A stretch of 64,000 bases of DNA, from the NCBI GenBank assembly GCA_964647905.1, contig CAZYJR010000022.1:1-64000 (forward strand). Direction: 5' to 3'. Position numbers and translations under genes: made by a program. The stretch is from CAZYJR01 sp964647905 (lineage in GTDB: Bacteria; Desulfobacterota; DSM-4660; Desulfatiglandales; HGW-15). Shown one piece after another: positions 32,067-40,678 of the stretch; within the stretch, counting starts at the first letter, position 1; every line of letters starts with the position of its first letter. Under the pieces are notes generated by a model. That model made no database searches, was not told the DNA's origin, and saw only the letters and a list, made by a program, of their open reading frames with translations.

Positions 32067-34153
32067 TTCTTGTCCACCCGAACCTCGTCCACAGTCTCAA
32101 CCTGCAATCCACTGGGGATCTCGTTGTAGGAAAGCACTGCCAGGGGCAGTTGGAATCGCTCGCAAAGCTTCCTCAAGTGCCTGCGTATGGCGGTGGAGCA
32201 GAGGAGGACCGGCTGGTCGAGCTTGACTGAGGCCCGCTCCACGGCCTTCTTGACCGCCTCGATTATTCGATTGGCATGCCCCGGGTCCATTGCGAGATAC
32301 GCGCCGTACTCGCTCTGATTGATCCCCGAGGCCACGGATTCCTCCAGGCCCTGGCTCACCGAGAGCACCCTGAGTACGCGGTCCTTCGCCATATAGGGTT
32401 TGATCAGGGACCTTGCCAGGCGCTGCCGCACGTACTCTGTCAGGAGATCCGTGTCCTTGCTCATGGGCGCGTAATCGGCCAGGGTCTCCAGGATGGTCAG
32501 CATGTCCCTTATGGAGACCTGCTCCCTGACCAGGTTCTGTAGGATCTTCTGGACCGCCCCCAGGCTGAGCAGGCCGGGGACCAGCTCCTCGACCACCCTG
32601 GGGTTGGTCTCGGAGACCTTGTCCAGGAGGCGCTGTACCTCCTGCCTCCCCAGGAACTCGTAGCCGTCTCGTCGCACCACCTCCGAGACGTGGGTGGTGA
32701 TCACGCTGGCCGGATCCACCACGGTGTACCCGGCGAACTGTGCGTCCGATTTTTTGTCCTGGGCCACCCATAAGGCCGGGAGCCCGAAGGCCGGATCCTT
32801 GGTGGGAATTCCCTCGACCTTGGACTTCACGTCGCCCGGGTCGATGGCCAGCAGGTGATCCGCCATGACCTCGCCCCTAGCCACTTCGTTCCCCTTTATG
32901 CAGACCGCGTACTCGTTCGGCTTTAGCTCGAGGTTGTCCCTGATGTGTAGGGAGGGCATGACCAGGCCCATCTCCAGGGCGAATTGCCTCCTCAGGGAGC
33001 GGATCCTCTCCAGCAGATTCCCTTGGGCGGTGCTGTCCACCAGGGGGATCAAGCCGTAGCCGATCTCGAGCTCCAGCATGTCGAGGGGGAGAAGGCTTTC
33101 CACCTGCTCGGGGCCGGCCTCTTCCGGGGGCTGCTCTGCCTCTTCCTCTGCCTCTTCGGCCCTCTTGACCTGCGCACCGGTAAGTACACGGCCGAAGAGA
33201 AGGACAGAGCCGGACAGGAGCAGGAAAGGGACCATGGGCATGCCCGGGGCCATGCCGAAGAGGAAGATGATCCCGGAGCCTATCATCAATGCGCGGGGAT
33301 TCACCCCGAACTGATGAGCCAGCTCGCTGCCTATGTTGCCTTCGGCACCCGCCCTCGTGACCAGGATGCCGGCCGCCGTAGAAATGACCAGGGCCGGGAT
33401 CTGGGATACCAGGCCGTCTCCGATGGTGAGCAAGGTGTAGTTCTGGACCGCGGTGGAAAGATCCAGCCCCATCTGGAGTATCCCGATGATCAGACCGCCC
33501 ATGATGTTGATCAGGGTGATTAGTATCCCGGCGATGGCGTCTCCCCGCACGAACTTGCTTGCGCCGTCCATGGCCCCGTAGAACTCGGCCTCCTTGGCGA
33601 TTTCGGCGCGGCGCCTGCGGGCCTCGGACTCGTCTATGAGTCCCGCGTTGAGGTCCGCGTCTATGCTCATCTGCTTTCCGGGCATGGCGTCCAGGGTGAA
33701 CCGGGCGGCCACCTCGGCTATGCGCCCCGCCCCCTTGGTGATGACCACGAAGTTTATGACCACCAGGATGACGAAGACCACCAGACCCACAGTGGGGTTC
33801 CCCCCGACCACGAACGCCCCGAAGCTCTTGATTATCCTCCCGGCCGCCAGGGGGCCGCTGTGGCCGTTCAGGAGTATCAATCTGGTGGAGGCTATATTGA
33901 GAGACAAGCGAAAGAGGGTGGTGACCAGGAGCAGCGACGGGAAGACTGAGAAGTCCAGGGGTTTTACCGCATATATGGTGAGCAGCAGGACCAGCACCGC
34001 CACGGTGATGTTGAAGGCCAGCAGGACGTCCAGGACCCCGGTGGGGAGAGGGATTATCATGACCATGAGGATGGCCACGATGCCGACGGAGATGCCTATG
34101 TCAACATTGGCCCCTACAGGTTGCCCTTTCCATGGTAGCTTGATCACGTCCAT
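32063..34153 (-). CDS. flhA: Flagellar export gate protein FlhA
   Basis: A 696-residue export-gate component. About eight N-terminal spans (residues 20-320) include LDFSVFPSLLLVTTLFRLSLNIASTRLIL (core LFRLSLNIASTRLIL) and the FHIPEP-type loop FVVITKGAGRIAEVAARFTLDAMPGKQMSID (core RFTLDAMPGKQMSID). A cytoplasmic domain from about 345 forms the nonameric docking ring for chaperone-substrate complexes; EPV-type segments such as GYTVVDPASVITTHVSEVV are present. Its length is normal. It is 49 bp after flhB and overlaps flhF. Confidence 0.95.
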   Translation of the reverse strand: MDVIKLPWKGQPVGANVDIGISVGIVAILMVMIIPLPTGVLDVLLAFNITVAVLVLLLTIYAVKPLDFSVFPSLLLVTTLFRLSLNIASTRLILLNGHSGPLAAGRIIKSFGAFVVGGNPTVGLVVFVILVVINFVVITKGAGRIAEVAARFTLDAMPGKQMSIDADLNAGLIDESEARRRRAEIAKEAEFYGAMDGASKFVRGDAIAGILITLINIMGGLIIGILQMGLDLSTAVQNYTLLTIGDGLVSQIPALVISTAAGILVTRAGAEGNIGSELAHQFGVNPRALMIGSGIIFLFGMAPGMPMVPFLLLSGSVLLFGRVLTGAQVKRAEEAEEEAEQPPEEAGPEQVESLLPLDMLELEIGYGLIPLVDSTAQGNLLERIRSLRRQFALEMGLVMPSLHIRDNLELKPNEYAVCIKGNEVARGEVMADHLLAIDPGDVKSKVEGIPTKDPAFGLPALWVAQDKKSDAQFAGYTVVDPASVITTHVSEVVRRDGYEFLGRQEVQRLLDKVSETNPRVVEELVPGLLSLGAVQKILQNLVREQVSIRDMLTILETLADYAPMSKDTDLLTEYVRQRLARSLIKPYMAKDRVLRVLSVSQGLEESVASGINQSEYGAYLAMDPGHANRIIEAVKKAVERASVKLDQPVLLCSTAIRRHLRKLCERFQLPLAVLSYNEIPSGLQVETVDEVRVDKK

Positions 34154-34202
34154 AAGGCGTTTTTCCCATCAGGGGGGGTATTCCGCTCGCCCGTCCGCCG
34201 GC

Positions 34203-35285
34203 TCACGAGGACATACGCCCCGCACCCCCTTTGTTCTTGAGCCCGTAGACGTAGGCCAGTATTTCAGCCACTGCCTGATACGTCTCCGCCGGGATCTCCT
34301 GCCCGAGATCCAGTTGATACAAGTTCTGTGCCAGGGGTTTGTTCTCGATCACCGGCACCTCGTGCTCTCGAGCGATCTCCTTGATGCGCTCGGCCAATCT
34401 CTCCGCCCCCTTGGCCGCCAGGACCGGCGCATGCATTCGCTCCGGGTTGTACCTGAGGGCCACTGCGAGGCGGACAGGGTTGGTGATGATAACGTCCGCC
34501 TTGGGAACCTCCTCCATCATCCGCTTTTGGGCCATCTCCCTCTGTATGGAACGGATGCGGCTCTTTACTATGGGGTCTCCCTCGGTCTGTTTGTATTCAT
34601 CCTTGACCTCCTGTTTGGTCATTTTCAGGCTCTGTTCGTGCTCCCATCTCTGGTAGAAGTAGTCCAATACCGCCAGGATGGTTATGACCCAGCAGCACTT
34701 GATCATCACCCGCATGGCTTCTGAGCCCAGCAGAGACATTATCTGGCTTGAGTCTTGATATATAAGAGGCATCAAACGGTCAAAAGCCCCCTTGAGGGTG
34801 CTGGCTGCGGCCCATCCCACTATGATGAGTTTGGCAACGGATTTTCCGAGCTCCACCAGGGAGCGCTTGGAGAAGAGCCTCTGGAGGCCCGAGATCGGGT
34901 TTATTTTTGACGCTTTCGGTGCCAACGCTTCGACACTGAAAATCGCTCCGGTCTGGAGGTAGTTGGCCAGGATGGCCACTGCGCAGAGGGCCAGCATCAC
35001 AGGGAGCACCAGCCAGATGAATACCTTTACGTTCTCCAGGAGGTAGCCGGTCAAGTCGTGGGTGCCGCCTGTCAGGGTGGGGATGTAGAGTATGGTGTGC
35101 TTCATTATACGCCCGAGCTCCAGGACCTTGTCCTGCCCTTGAAAAAAGAGGTAGACCACCCCGGCTGTGAGGACCGCGATGGAGCTGAGCTCCCGGCTCT
35201 TGGCCACCTGGCCCTTTCGCCTGGACTCCTCCCGCCTCTTCGGGGTCGCTTGCTCGGTCTTTTCCTGGAAACCGCTCTCAGGCAT
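34203..35285 (-). CDS. flhB: Export switch protein FlhB with NPVR cleavage motif
   Basis: A 360-residue export-apparatus protein with four spans (about 33-50, 86-112, 145-165, 190-212) and a C-terminal cytoplasmic domain. The N-terminus EKTEQATPKRREESRRKGQV is typical. The autocleavage motif, normally Asn-Pro-Thr-His, reads Asn269-Pro270-Val271-Arg272 (VIITNPVRLAVALRYN). I checked the reading in DNA (AAC CCT GTC CGC). Asn and Pro, the bond that breaks, remain; the His thought to assist is Arg. Cleavage and hence switching from rod/hook to filament export may be slow or absent. A stand-alone C-domain, FhlB, is at 26746-27030 in the same operon. Confidence 0.92.
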   Translation of the reverse strand: MPESGFQEKTEQATPKRREESRRKGQVAKSRELSSIAVLTAGVVYLFFQGQDKVLELGRIMKHTILYIPTLTGGTHDLTGYLLENVKVFIWLVLPVMLALCAVAILANYLQTGAIFSVEALAPKASKINPISGLQRLFSKRSLVELGKSVAKLIIVGWAAASTLKGAFDRLMPLIYQDSSQIMSLLGSEAMRVMIKCCWVITILAVLDYFYQRWEHEQSLKMTKQEVKDEYKQTEGDPIVKSRIRSIQREMAQKRMMEEVPKADVIITNPVRLAVALRYNPERMHAPVLAAKGAERLAERIKEIAREHEVPVIENKPLAQNLYQLDLGQEIPAETYQAVAEILAYVYGLKNKGGAGRMSS

Positions 35286-35298
35286 GGGGATTCCCTGA

Positions 35299-36072
35299 TC
35301 ACATCATTCTAAGGAGCTGTATCATGGCTGTTCCCATCTCCCTGGTAAGCCCGGTGAGAAACGGGGCAAGGTTCCTGAGCAGGAGCCCGAAGAGAAACAG
35401 ACCGATCCCTATGTTCACCGGGAACCCGATCATCAGGATATTCACCTGCGGTACGGTCCTCGCCACTATGCCCAGGCACAAATTGCTGAGGAACAAGGCC
35501 ACCACTATGGGGGCGGCGATCTTGAGCCCCGCCAAAAACATGCGTGCGGTGATCCGGGCCAGCGCCTCGGTCAAGCCCGGGTGAAACGTCATCCCGCCCG
35601 GCGGGACCAGGTGGAACGAGGCCGCCATTGCGTGCACCAGAGTGTGATGGCCGTCGGTGGCAAAGAACAGGAGCACGGTAAAGAGGTATAGGAATTGACT
35701 GAGGGCGGTGCTCTGCACCCCGGTGGCCGGGTCTATGGCCCTGGCCATGGAAAACCCCATCTGAAAGCTCATTATCTGCCCGGCCAGTTGCACCGAGGCG
35801 AATACCACCATTACTCCAAACACGGCCGTGAGCCCCATCAGGACCTCGGAGCCCACCGCCAGCAGGAACCCCGGGGCTGTCAGTGGAAGCCATTCAGGGG
35901 CCGGGACCACCGGGAGCATTACAATGGCCAGCACAAAGGAGAGCCCGGCCTTCCAGAGGCCCGGGACGCCGCGGGCCCCGAAAAGAGGCATAAGGAACAC
36001 GAATACGCTCACCCGGATGAATACCCAGAAAAAGCCGTTCAGTTGGTCGAACGTTTCCAATTCAAAAGGCAT
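35299..36072 (-). CDS. fliR: Flagellar export protein FliR
   Basis: A 257-residue membrane component of the FliPQR export gate with about six spans. FWVFIRVSVFVFLMPLFGARGVP opens the protein (core RVSVFVFLMPLFG), GFSMARAIDPATGVQSTALSQFL (core IDPATGVQSTALSQF) is the conserved middle motif, and ARTVPQVNILMIGFPVNIGIGL (core VPQVNILMIGFPVNI) the conserved late one. Start at ATG 36072 removes a Pro/Arg-rich extension. It sits between fliQ and flhB, with 13 bp before flhB. Confidence 0.93.
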   Translation of the reverse strand: MPFELETFDQLNGFFWVFIRVSVFVFLMPLFGARGVPGLWKAGLSFVLAIVMLPVVPAPEWLPLTAPGFLLAVGSEVLMGLTAVFGVMVVFASVQLAGQIMSFQMGFSMARAIDPATGVQSTALSQFLYLFTVLLFFATDGHHTLVHAMAASFHLVPPGGMTFHPGLTEALARITARMFLAGLKIAAPIVVALFLSNLCLGIVARTVPQVNILMIGFPVNIGIGLFLFGLLLRNLAPFLTGLTREMGTAMIQLLRMM

Positions 36073-36122
36073 TGGCCGTCCTCGTGTTCCTTCGGGCGGC
36101 ACCCCTTGCGGGCGTCCGGGCG

Positions 36123-36392
36123 CTAGCGGATGACCTCGGGGATGCTCTGAATCACATGACTTGCGAAGTAGGTTATTTTATTGAGCATCCAAGGCGAAGC
36201 AGCCAGCAGGGCCAATAACACGGCCAAGATCTTGGGGACAAAGGAGAGGGTCATCTCCTGGACCTGGGTGGTGGCCTGTAGGATGGCCACCAGAAGGCCG
36301 ACCGCCAGCCCCACTCCAAGGAGGGGTAGGGAGAGGAGGAGGACCATCTGTATGGCCTCGCTTCCCAGTGAAATTACGTACTCCGTAGTCAT
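36123..36392 (-). CDS. fliQ: Flagellar export protein FliQ
   Basis: An 89-residue protein with two membrane spans (about residues 15-38 and 50-72). EAIQMVLLLSLPLLGVGLAVGLLVAILQATTQVQEMTLSFVPKI (core QATTQVQEMTLSFVPKI) is the FliQ hallmark. ATG at 36392 gives the usual length; the longer frame adds ten charged residues. It lies between fliP and fliR in the standard order and forms part of the FliP5Q4R1 helical gate. Confidence 0.93.
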   Translation of the reverse strand: MTTEYVISLGSEAIQMVLLLSLPLLGVGLAVGLLVAILQATTQVQEMTLSFVPKILAVLLALLAASPWMLNKITYFASHVIQSIPEVIR

Positions 36393-36441
36393 CAGCTCAA
36401 ACCTCTCCTCATTTGACGGCACGCGGGCCTTCCCGGCCCTC

Positions 36442-37218
36442 TCAGGAAAAGCTCTTCACCATGGATCCCACCAGCAGATACCAGCCGTCGGTGAGCACGA
36501 AGAGCATCATCTTAAAGGGGAGCGAGACCATGAACGGCGGCAGCATCATCATGCCCATGGAGAGGAGTACGCTTGCCACCACCATGTCGATCACCAGAAA
36601 CGGGATGTACAGCAGGAACCCTATGCTGAACGCGGTCTTGAGTTCACTGATGACAAAGGCCGAGACCAGGACCGTGGTGGGGATCTCCTCGTAGTCCGAG
36701 GGTTTTTCCGAGCCCGAGATGTTGATGAAAAGAGAGAGGTCCTTCTTCCGCGTCTGCTTGAGCATGAACTGCCGGATGGGCTGAAGCGCCTCCCTTATGG
36801 CCGTCTCCTGTGAGATCTCCTCAGCCAGGTAGGGCTGAAGGGCCCGTTCGTTTATCTCCTCGTATACCGGCGACATGAGGAAAAAGGTCAGCAAGAGGGC
36901 CAGTCCTATGAGTATTTGGTTGGGCGGCATCTGCTGGGTACCCAGTGCGTGCCGCACCAGGGAGAAGACCACGGCCAGCCTGGTGAACGAGGTCATCATT
37001 ATCAGGATGGCAGGGGCCAGGGAGAGGACTGTGAGGAGAAGCACTATCTGGAGCAGTACCGAGACCTGCTCCGGGCTCTCCGCGCCCTGGACTCCCAACT
37101 GAAGAGAGGGCAGGGGCGGGAGATCTTGGGCCCAGAGCAGGGCCGGTGCGGCCGAGAGAGCGGCTGTGAGAAGGGCTGCGGCGCCTCTTCTTAGGCATGT
37201 CTTTCTCCCTGCTCTCAT
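36442..37218 (-). CDS. fliP: Flagellar export protein FliP
   Basis: A 258-residue gate protein. A cleavable signal peptide (residues 1-30, ending LLWAQ) precedes LLTVLSLAPAILIMMTSFTRLAVVFSLVRHALGTQQMPPNQILIGLALLLTFF (core TSFTRLAVVFSLVRHALG), the FliP signature. The C-terminal LKTAFSIGFLLYIPFLVIDMVVASVLLSMGM (core IPFLVIDMVVASVLLSMGM) follows. It is the core of the export pore. It follows fliO by 8 bp. Confidence 0.95.
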   Translation of the reverse strand: MRAGRKTCLRRGAAALLTAALSAAPALLWAQDLPPLPSLQLGVQGAESPEQVSVLLQIVLLLTVLSLAPAILIMMTSFTRLAVVFSLVRHALGTQQMPPNQILIGLALLLTFFLMSPVYEEINERALQPYLAEEISQETAIREALQPIRQFMLKQTRKKDLSLFINISGSEKPSDYEEIPTTVLVSAFVISELKTAFSIGFLLYIPFLVIDMVVASVLLSMGMMMLPPFMVSLPFKMMLFVLTDGWYLLVGSMVKSFS

Positions 37219-37226
37219 GTCTTCAC

Positions 37227-37595
37227 TCAGCCCCCGGGCCCTGGTTGATCGGTCGATGCCTCTGCGCCCGTCCTTCTCTTCAATATGGAGCGGAAGTCAG
37301 CGCCGCCCCCTTCTGTCCGGGGCGGCGCACCCTCGGGCCGTTCCATGGAAGTCAGGAGCGTCACGGTGTCCGCCCCCACTCCAACCACCAGCCATCTGTC
37401 CAGGACCTCCACCAGTGCCACGGCCCGCTTGGGGCCCAGGCTGAGGGTGCCCAGGAGACGCATGTCGGGGGCCCTTCCGCCCGCCGCCCCCAACCTGAAC
37501 CTCTTGATGAGGTAGAACAGGCATATGATGATCCCCAATACGACCAGCAGGGCGCCCACTGTCTTGACTGCGCTGGCGGCAAGGTCTCCGGTCAC
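37227..37595 (-). CDS. fliO: Flagellar biosynthetic protein FliO
   Basis: A 122-residue protein with one N-terminal span (residues 10-31, VKTVGALLVVLGIIICLFYLI) and a small cytoplasmic domain containing LGTLSLGPKRAVALVEVLDRWLVVGVGADTVTLL (core SLGPKRAVALVEVLDRWLV), the FliO pattern. It helps FliP assemble. The start is GTG at 37595. It lies between fliN and fliP, the expected site for this poorly conserved gene. The last 35 residues are polar and Pro/Gly-rich. Confidence 0.85.
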   Translation of the reverse strand: MTGDLAASAVKTVGALLVVLGIIICLFYLIKRFRLGAAGGRAPDMRLLGTLSLGPKRAVALVEVLDRWLVVGVGADTVTLLTSMERPEGAPPRTEGGGADFRSILKRRTGAEASTDQPGPGG

Positions 37596-37626
37596 TCTTT
37601 CGTCCCCTCTCCCTCGGGTCTCTCGT

Positions 37627-38004
37627 TCATGAGAGCCTCTTGACCCGCTCGCCCGGGCTGATGATGTGGGAGAGCCGCACGCCGAATTTGTCGTTTACCA
37701 CCACCACTTCCCCCTGGGCCATCAGCTTGTGGTTTACATAGATGTCCAGGGGCTGGTTGATCAGCTTGTTCAGCTCCACCACCGAGCCTTGGCTTAGTTT
37801 CAACAAGTCCCCTATGGGCATTCGGGTCCTGCCGAGCTCCACCGTGATATCCAGGGGTATGTCGAGCAGAAAATCCATGCTCTGGGGCTCGTCTTCATCC
37901 TGGAACCCCGGCTCCATCTCGGCGAAGTCCACGTCCTGGGCCGCGGCCGCACTCCCGCTGTCATTCATGGATTCGGCCGTCATGTTCTTTTCCTGTTGCG
38001 CCAT
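37627..38004 (-). CDS. fliN: Flagellar motor switch protein FliN
   Basis: A 125-residue C-ring component. An acidic N-terminal linker (residues 1-45) precedes a single SpoA domain: DIPLDITVELGRTRMPIGDLLKLSQGSVVELNKLINQPLDIYVNHKLMAQGEVVVVNDKFGVRL (core RMPIGDLLKLSQGSVVEL). It forms the base ring with FliM and binds FliH during export. It is 45 bp after fliM. There is no CheC-like phosphatase domain, so it is FliN and not FliY. Confidence 0.94.
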   Translation of the reverse strand: MAQQEKNMTAESMNDSGSAAAAQDVDFAEMEPGFQDEDEPQSMDFLLDIPLDITVELGRTRMPIGDLLKLSQGSVVELNKLINQPLDIYVNHKLMAQGEVVVVNDKFGVRLSHIISPGERVKRLS

Positions 38005-38049
38005 CGGATAACCCTCTCTCCCTTCACAATGCGAGCGTAACCGGGCCTC

Positions 38050-39033
38050 TCACGCCGCATTGGAGACTGACCCTTCCACCTTGAAGACCTTCCTGTTCCT
38101 TGCCCTCCCGGCGTAGCCCCGGAATTTGGGAATCCTTTCCAGATAGCCGGTGAGGGCGCTCTTATAGCTGTTGTTCAGTATCAAGATGTCCCCCTCCTTC
38201 AGGTTGAGGAGGTCCCGGATGGACAACTGGGTGGAGCCCAGATCCACTGTCAGCTCAAGCGTGGTCTGCTTGATCCTCTCCCGTATGCTGTTGAACCACA
38301 ACGGGTCTCCCTGGCCGTCCTCCTCCTTCTGGTAGCCCCCGGCCAGCTTGTGTCGTATGGGCTGAAACGCCGAGTAGGGGATGCACACGGTCACCGATCC
38401 CAAAGGCTTGGCAAGCTCGATATCGAACTTGACCGAGACCATGTACTCATCCGGGCGCACCACGTTGATGACCATGGGATTGCTCTCCGACCTGATGAAC
38501 TCGGTCCTTACCGGATGTATGTCCTCCCACGAATCCATGAAGTTCGTGAGGGCAATGTGGACCACCTTCTCGATGATCTTGTTCTCTATCGGAGTGAAAT
38601 CCCGCCCCTCGATCTTGGTGGACTTGGTGCCGCGCCCCCCGAAGAAGGCCTCAACCAGGTTGAAGACCAGGTGGCTCTCTATTACCAGTATCCCGGTCCC
38701 CCGCAGGGGATCCACTTTGAACAGGTGAAGGCTTGTGGGGATGGGAAGAGACTGCTTGAAGTCCTTGAACTTGATCATCTCCGGGGATCCGGGCGAGACC
38801 TCCACCATCTTGCGGATGGACGTGGAAAGGGCCCCTTTCATCCTCTGGGCGAAACGGTTGTTCACCACGCCCAAGAGGGGCATGCTGCCCTTGATGTCCC
38901 TTTCCTGGGTGGTCCAGTCGAAGAGCTCCAGTTCCTCGTTCTTCTCCTGGGGCTCCTGCTCGGTCTCGATCTCACCCGAATCCAGACCGCTGAGAAGTGC
39001 GTCCACCTCTTCCTGGGACAATAACTGGCTCAC
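38050..39033 (-). CDS. fliM: Flagellar motor switch protein FliM
   Basis: A 327-residue C-ring protein. The N-terminus MSQLLSQEEVDALLSGLD matches the CheY-P-binding peptide region. The middle GGRGTKSTKIEGRDFTPIENKII (core GRDFTPIENKIIEKVV) is the conserved FliG-contact domain. The C-terminal SpoA domain (LGSTQLSIRDLLNLKEGDIL) closes it. Its length is typical. The gene lies between fliL and fliN. The presence of cheR in the window fits a chemotaxis-controlled switch. Confidence 0.95.
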   Translation of the reverse strand: MSQLLSQEEVDALLSGLDSGEIETEQEPQEKNEELELFDWTTQERDIKGSMPLLGVVNNRFAQRMKGALSTSIRKMVEVSPGSPEMIKFKDFKQSLPIPTSLHLFKVDPLRGTGILVIESHLVFNLVEAFFGGRGTKSTKIEGRDFTPIENKIIEKVVHIALTNFMDSWEDIHPVRTEFIRSESNPMVINVVRPDEYMVSVKFDIELAKPLGSVTVCIPYSAFQPIRHKLAGGYQKEEDGQGDPLWFNSIRERIKQTTLELTVDLGSTQLSIRDLLNLKEGDILILNNSYKSALTGYLERIPKFRGYAGRARNRKVFKVEGSVSNAA

Positions 39034-39074
39034 GACTTCATCCCTCTCGCTCGGGCCCCGCCGACCGGGCGGGG

Positions 39075-39584
39075 CTATTGCACTATGAACTCGGTAATAT
39101 ATATGTTGGTGATCTCGCCGGTGTTCAGGTACTGGTTGAGCATGGCCATGATCTCCGCCCTGAGCTGGTACTTGCCCTCCAGCTCTCTGACGTCCTCGAA
39201 CGACTTGCTGCTCAGGATGGTCAAGATGGTGTCCCTGAACTGAGGGAGCCTCTTGTCTATTTCGGGGACGACCTGGGCGCCGTCCAACTCCAGCTCCAGC
39301 TTGGCCTTGAGAAACCTCTTCCCCCTTGGATCCGCCAGGTTCACTATGAAGGTCTCCAAAGGATATATGGGCCCTATGTCGACTCCCTTGCCCTCGGTGG
39401 TGGCTGCGGCCTCCTCGCCCCCTCCTGCGAGCCCGCTTATCAAGCCGGTCTTCAATATGAAACCCACCCCGCCTGCCAGCAGGAGCACGGCAAAGGCCGC
39501 AGCCGCCAGCTTCAGGGTCCCCTTCCCCTTGCCCGCATCCTGGGCGCCGTCGTTCTCTTCCTGGACTTGCTTCTTCTCAGCCAT
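39075..39584 (-). CDS. fliL: Flagellar basal body-associated protein FliL
   Basis: A 169-residue protein with a polar cytoplasmic start, one span (residues 23-47, LKLAAAAFAVLLLAGGVGFIL), a Gly/Glu/Ala linker and a FliL periplasmic domain. YPLETFIVNLADPRGKRFLKAKLELELDG, then LPQFRDTILTILSSKSFEDVRELEGKYQLRAEIMAMLNQYL (core RDTILTILSSKSFEDV), then NIYITEFIVQ. FliL rings surround stator units and help them stay engaged. It lies directly after motA and before fliM. Two further FliL-like proteins are encoded in the window. Confidence 0.93.
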   Translation of the reverse strand: MAEKKQVQEENDGAQDAGKGKGTLKLAAAAFAVLLLAGGVGFILKTGLISGLAGGGEEAAATTEGKGVDIGPIYPLETFIVNLADPRGKRFLKAKLELELDGAQVVPEIDKRLPQFRDTILTILSSKSFEDVRELEGKYQLRAEIMAMLNQYLNTGEITNIYITEFIVQ

Positions 39585-39637
39585 TGATATCGCTCCCTTC
39601 TTGAGGCCTCATTCTTCCCGAAACACGACCCGGCCTG

Positions 39638-40402
39638 TTACTCGAAAGAGGTCTCCCTGAGCTGGGGCGGGAGATAGGCGTTGAGCTTCTGCTCCAGCAG
39701 GCGCGGGTTGTCGCCCTTGGCAATGGACATGATGCCTTCCGCCATCAGCTCCTTCATCATCACCTCTTCGCTGCTCCGGTTCCTCAGCTTCCCGGCTATG
39801 GGCAGGAAGAGGACGTTGGCAAGGAGCGCTCCGTAGAACGTGGTGAGCAAGGCCACGGCCATGGCCGGTCCAATGGTGCTCGGGTCGTCCATTGTCTGGA
39901 GCATCTGCACCAGGCCGATCAGGGTCCCGATCATGCCTAGGGCAGGGGCGAAGGTCCCCAGGGTGGTGAAGATTTCGGCCCCCAGCTTGTGCCTGTCCTG
40001 TATGGAGACGATCTCGGTGTTCAGGATCTCCTTTATGGCCCCGGGCTCCAGCCCGTCTATGGAGAGCTGGAGCCCTTTTCTCATGAAGTCGTCCTTCATG
40101 TCCCCCACATTGGATTCCAAGGCCAGGATTCCCTCCCTGCGGGCGGTGCCGGCCAGGGCCACGAATTCGGCGATCAGGTCCTTGGCGGTCTGCTTCCGGT
40201 GGAAAAAGGCGTTCTTGACCACCCGTACGACCTTGAGCAGGTCGGGCAATGGGTAGTTGATCAGTGTGGCTCCCAGGGTCCCTCCCACCACTATCATCAG
40301 ACCGGGGATGTTGAGAAACAGGGTGAGGCTGCTCCCCATCAGGATGGCGCCGATCACCAGGGTGAAAGCCGAGAGGATTCCTATTAGGGTTGCTATGTCC
40401 AT
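39638..40402 (-). CDS. motA: Flagellar stator protein MotA (PomA type)
   Basis: A 254-residue stator subunit with four spans (about 5-25, 30-50, 150-170, 182-202). The opening LIGILSAFTLVIGAILMGSSLTLFLNIPGLMIVVGGTLGAT (core IPGLMIVVGGTLGAT) and the later GTFAPALGMIGTLIGLVQML and FYGALLANVLFLPIAGKLR are the MotA/PomA motifs. A cytoplasmic charged loop (about 60-140) contacts FliG. It is the first gene after a perfect sigma-54 promoter. The usual next gene, motB, is absent; fliL follows instead, so the MotB partner must be elsewhere. Confidence 0.92.
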   Translation of the reverse strand: MDIATLIGILSAFTLVIGAILMGSSLTLFLNIPGLMIVVGGTLGATLINYPLPDLLKVVRVVKNAFFHRKQTAKDLIAEFVALAGTARREGILALESNVGDMKDDFMRKGLQLSIDGLEPGAIKEILNTEIVSIQDRHKLGAEIFTTLGTFAPALGMIGTLIGLVQMLQTMDDPSTIGPAMAVALLTTFYGALLANVLFLPIAGKLRNRSSEEVMMKELMAEGIMSIAKGDNPRLLEQKLNAYLPPQLRETSFE

Positions 40403-40454
40403 TAGGGCGGTTCTCCACTAGAAGAGCGTTCCCGTTCCATGCCCCTCTAGGTAA

Positions 40455-40470
40455 AGCAACCTCTGTGCCA
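40455..40470 (-). promoter_or_regulatory. Sigma-54 promoter of the motA-fliL-to-fhlB operon
   Basis: On the minus strand TGGCACAGAGGTTGCT matches TGGCAC-N5-TTGCW exactly, with start point near 40444, about 40 nt before motA. It would drive a run of some 17 closely packed genes down to fhlB. Confidence 0.8.
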
Positions 40471-40578
40471 TTTACGGGGATTCATGCCCGGAGCGGTGCG
40501 GCCGGCTCGGAAAGGCGGTGTTCGTTGGTTTGAGAAGCGGGTTTCGCCGCGTCAAGGGCGTCATGCTGCTCACCCGAG

Positions 40579-40611
40579 GGAGGGCCGCCGGCCTGGAACC
40601 GGCGGCCCTCC
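40579..40611 (-). terminator. Strong hairpin after flgE, possible terminator
   Basis: A perfect 13-bp stem (GGAGGGCCGCCGG and its complement) with a 7-nt loop lies 68 bp downstream of the flgE stop and 109 bp before the motA promoter. There is no U-tract, so it may be a factor-assisted terminator or an RNA-stabilising end. It separates the fliK-flgD-flgE unit from the motA unit. Confidence 0.5.
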
Positions 40612-40678
40612 TGGATGGTGCGGCCTCGGGCGGGCCTTTTCAGTCAAGATCTTGACGGTAAAGGCCCCCAGCGGAATC

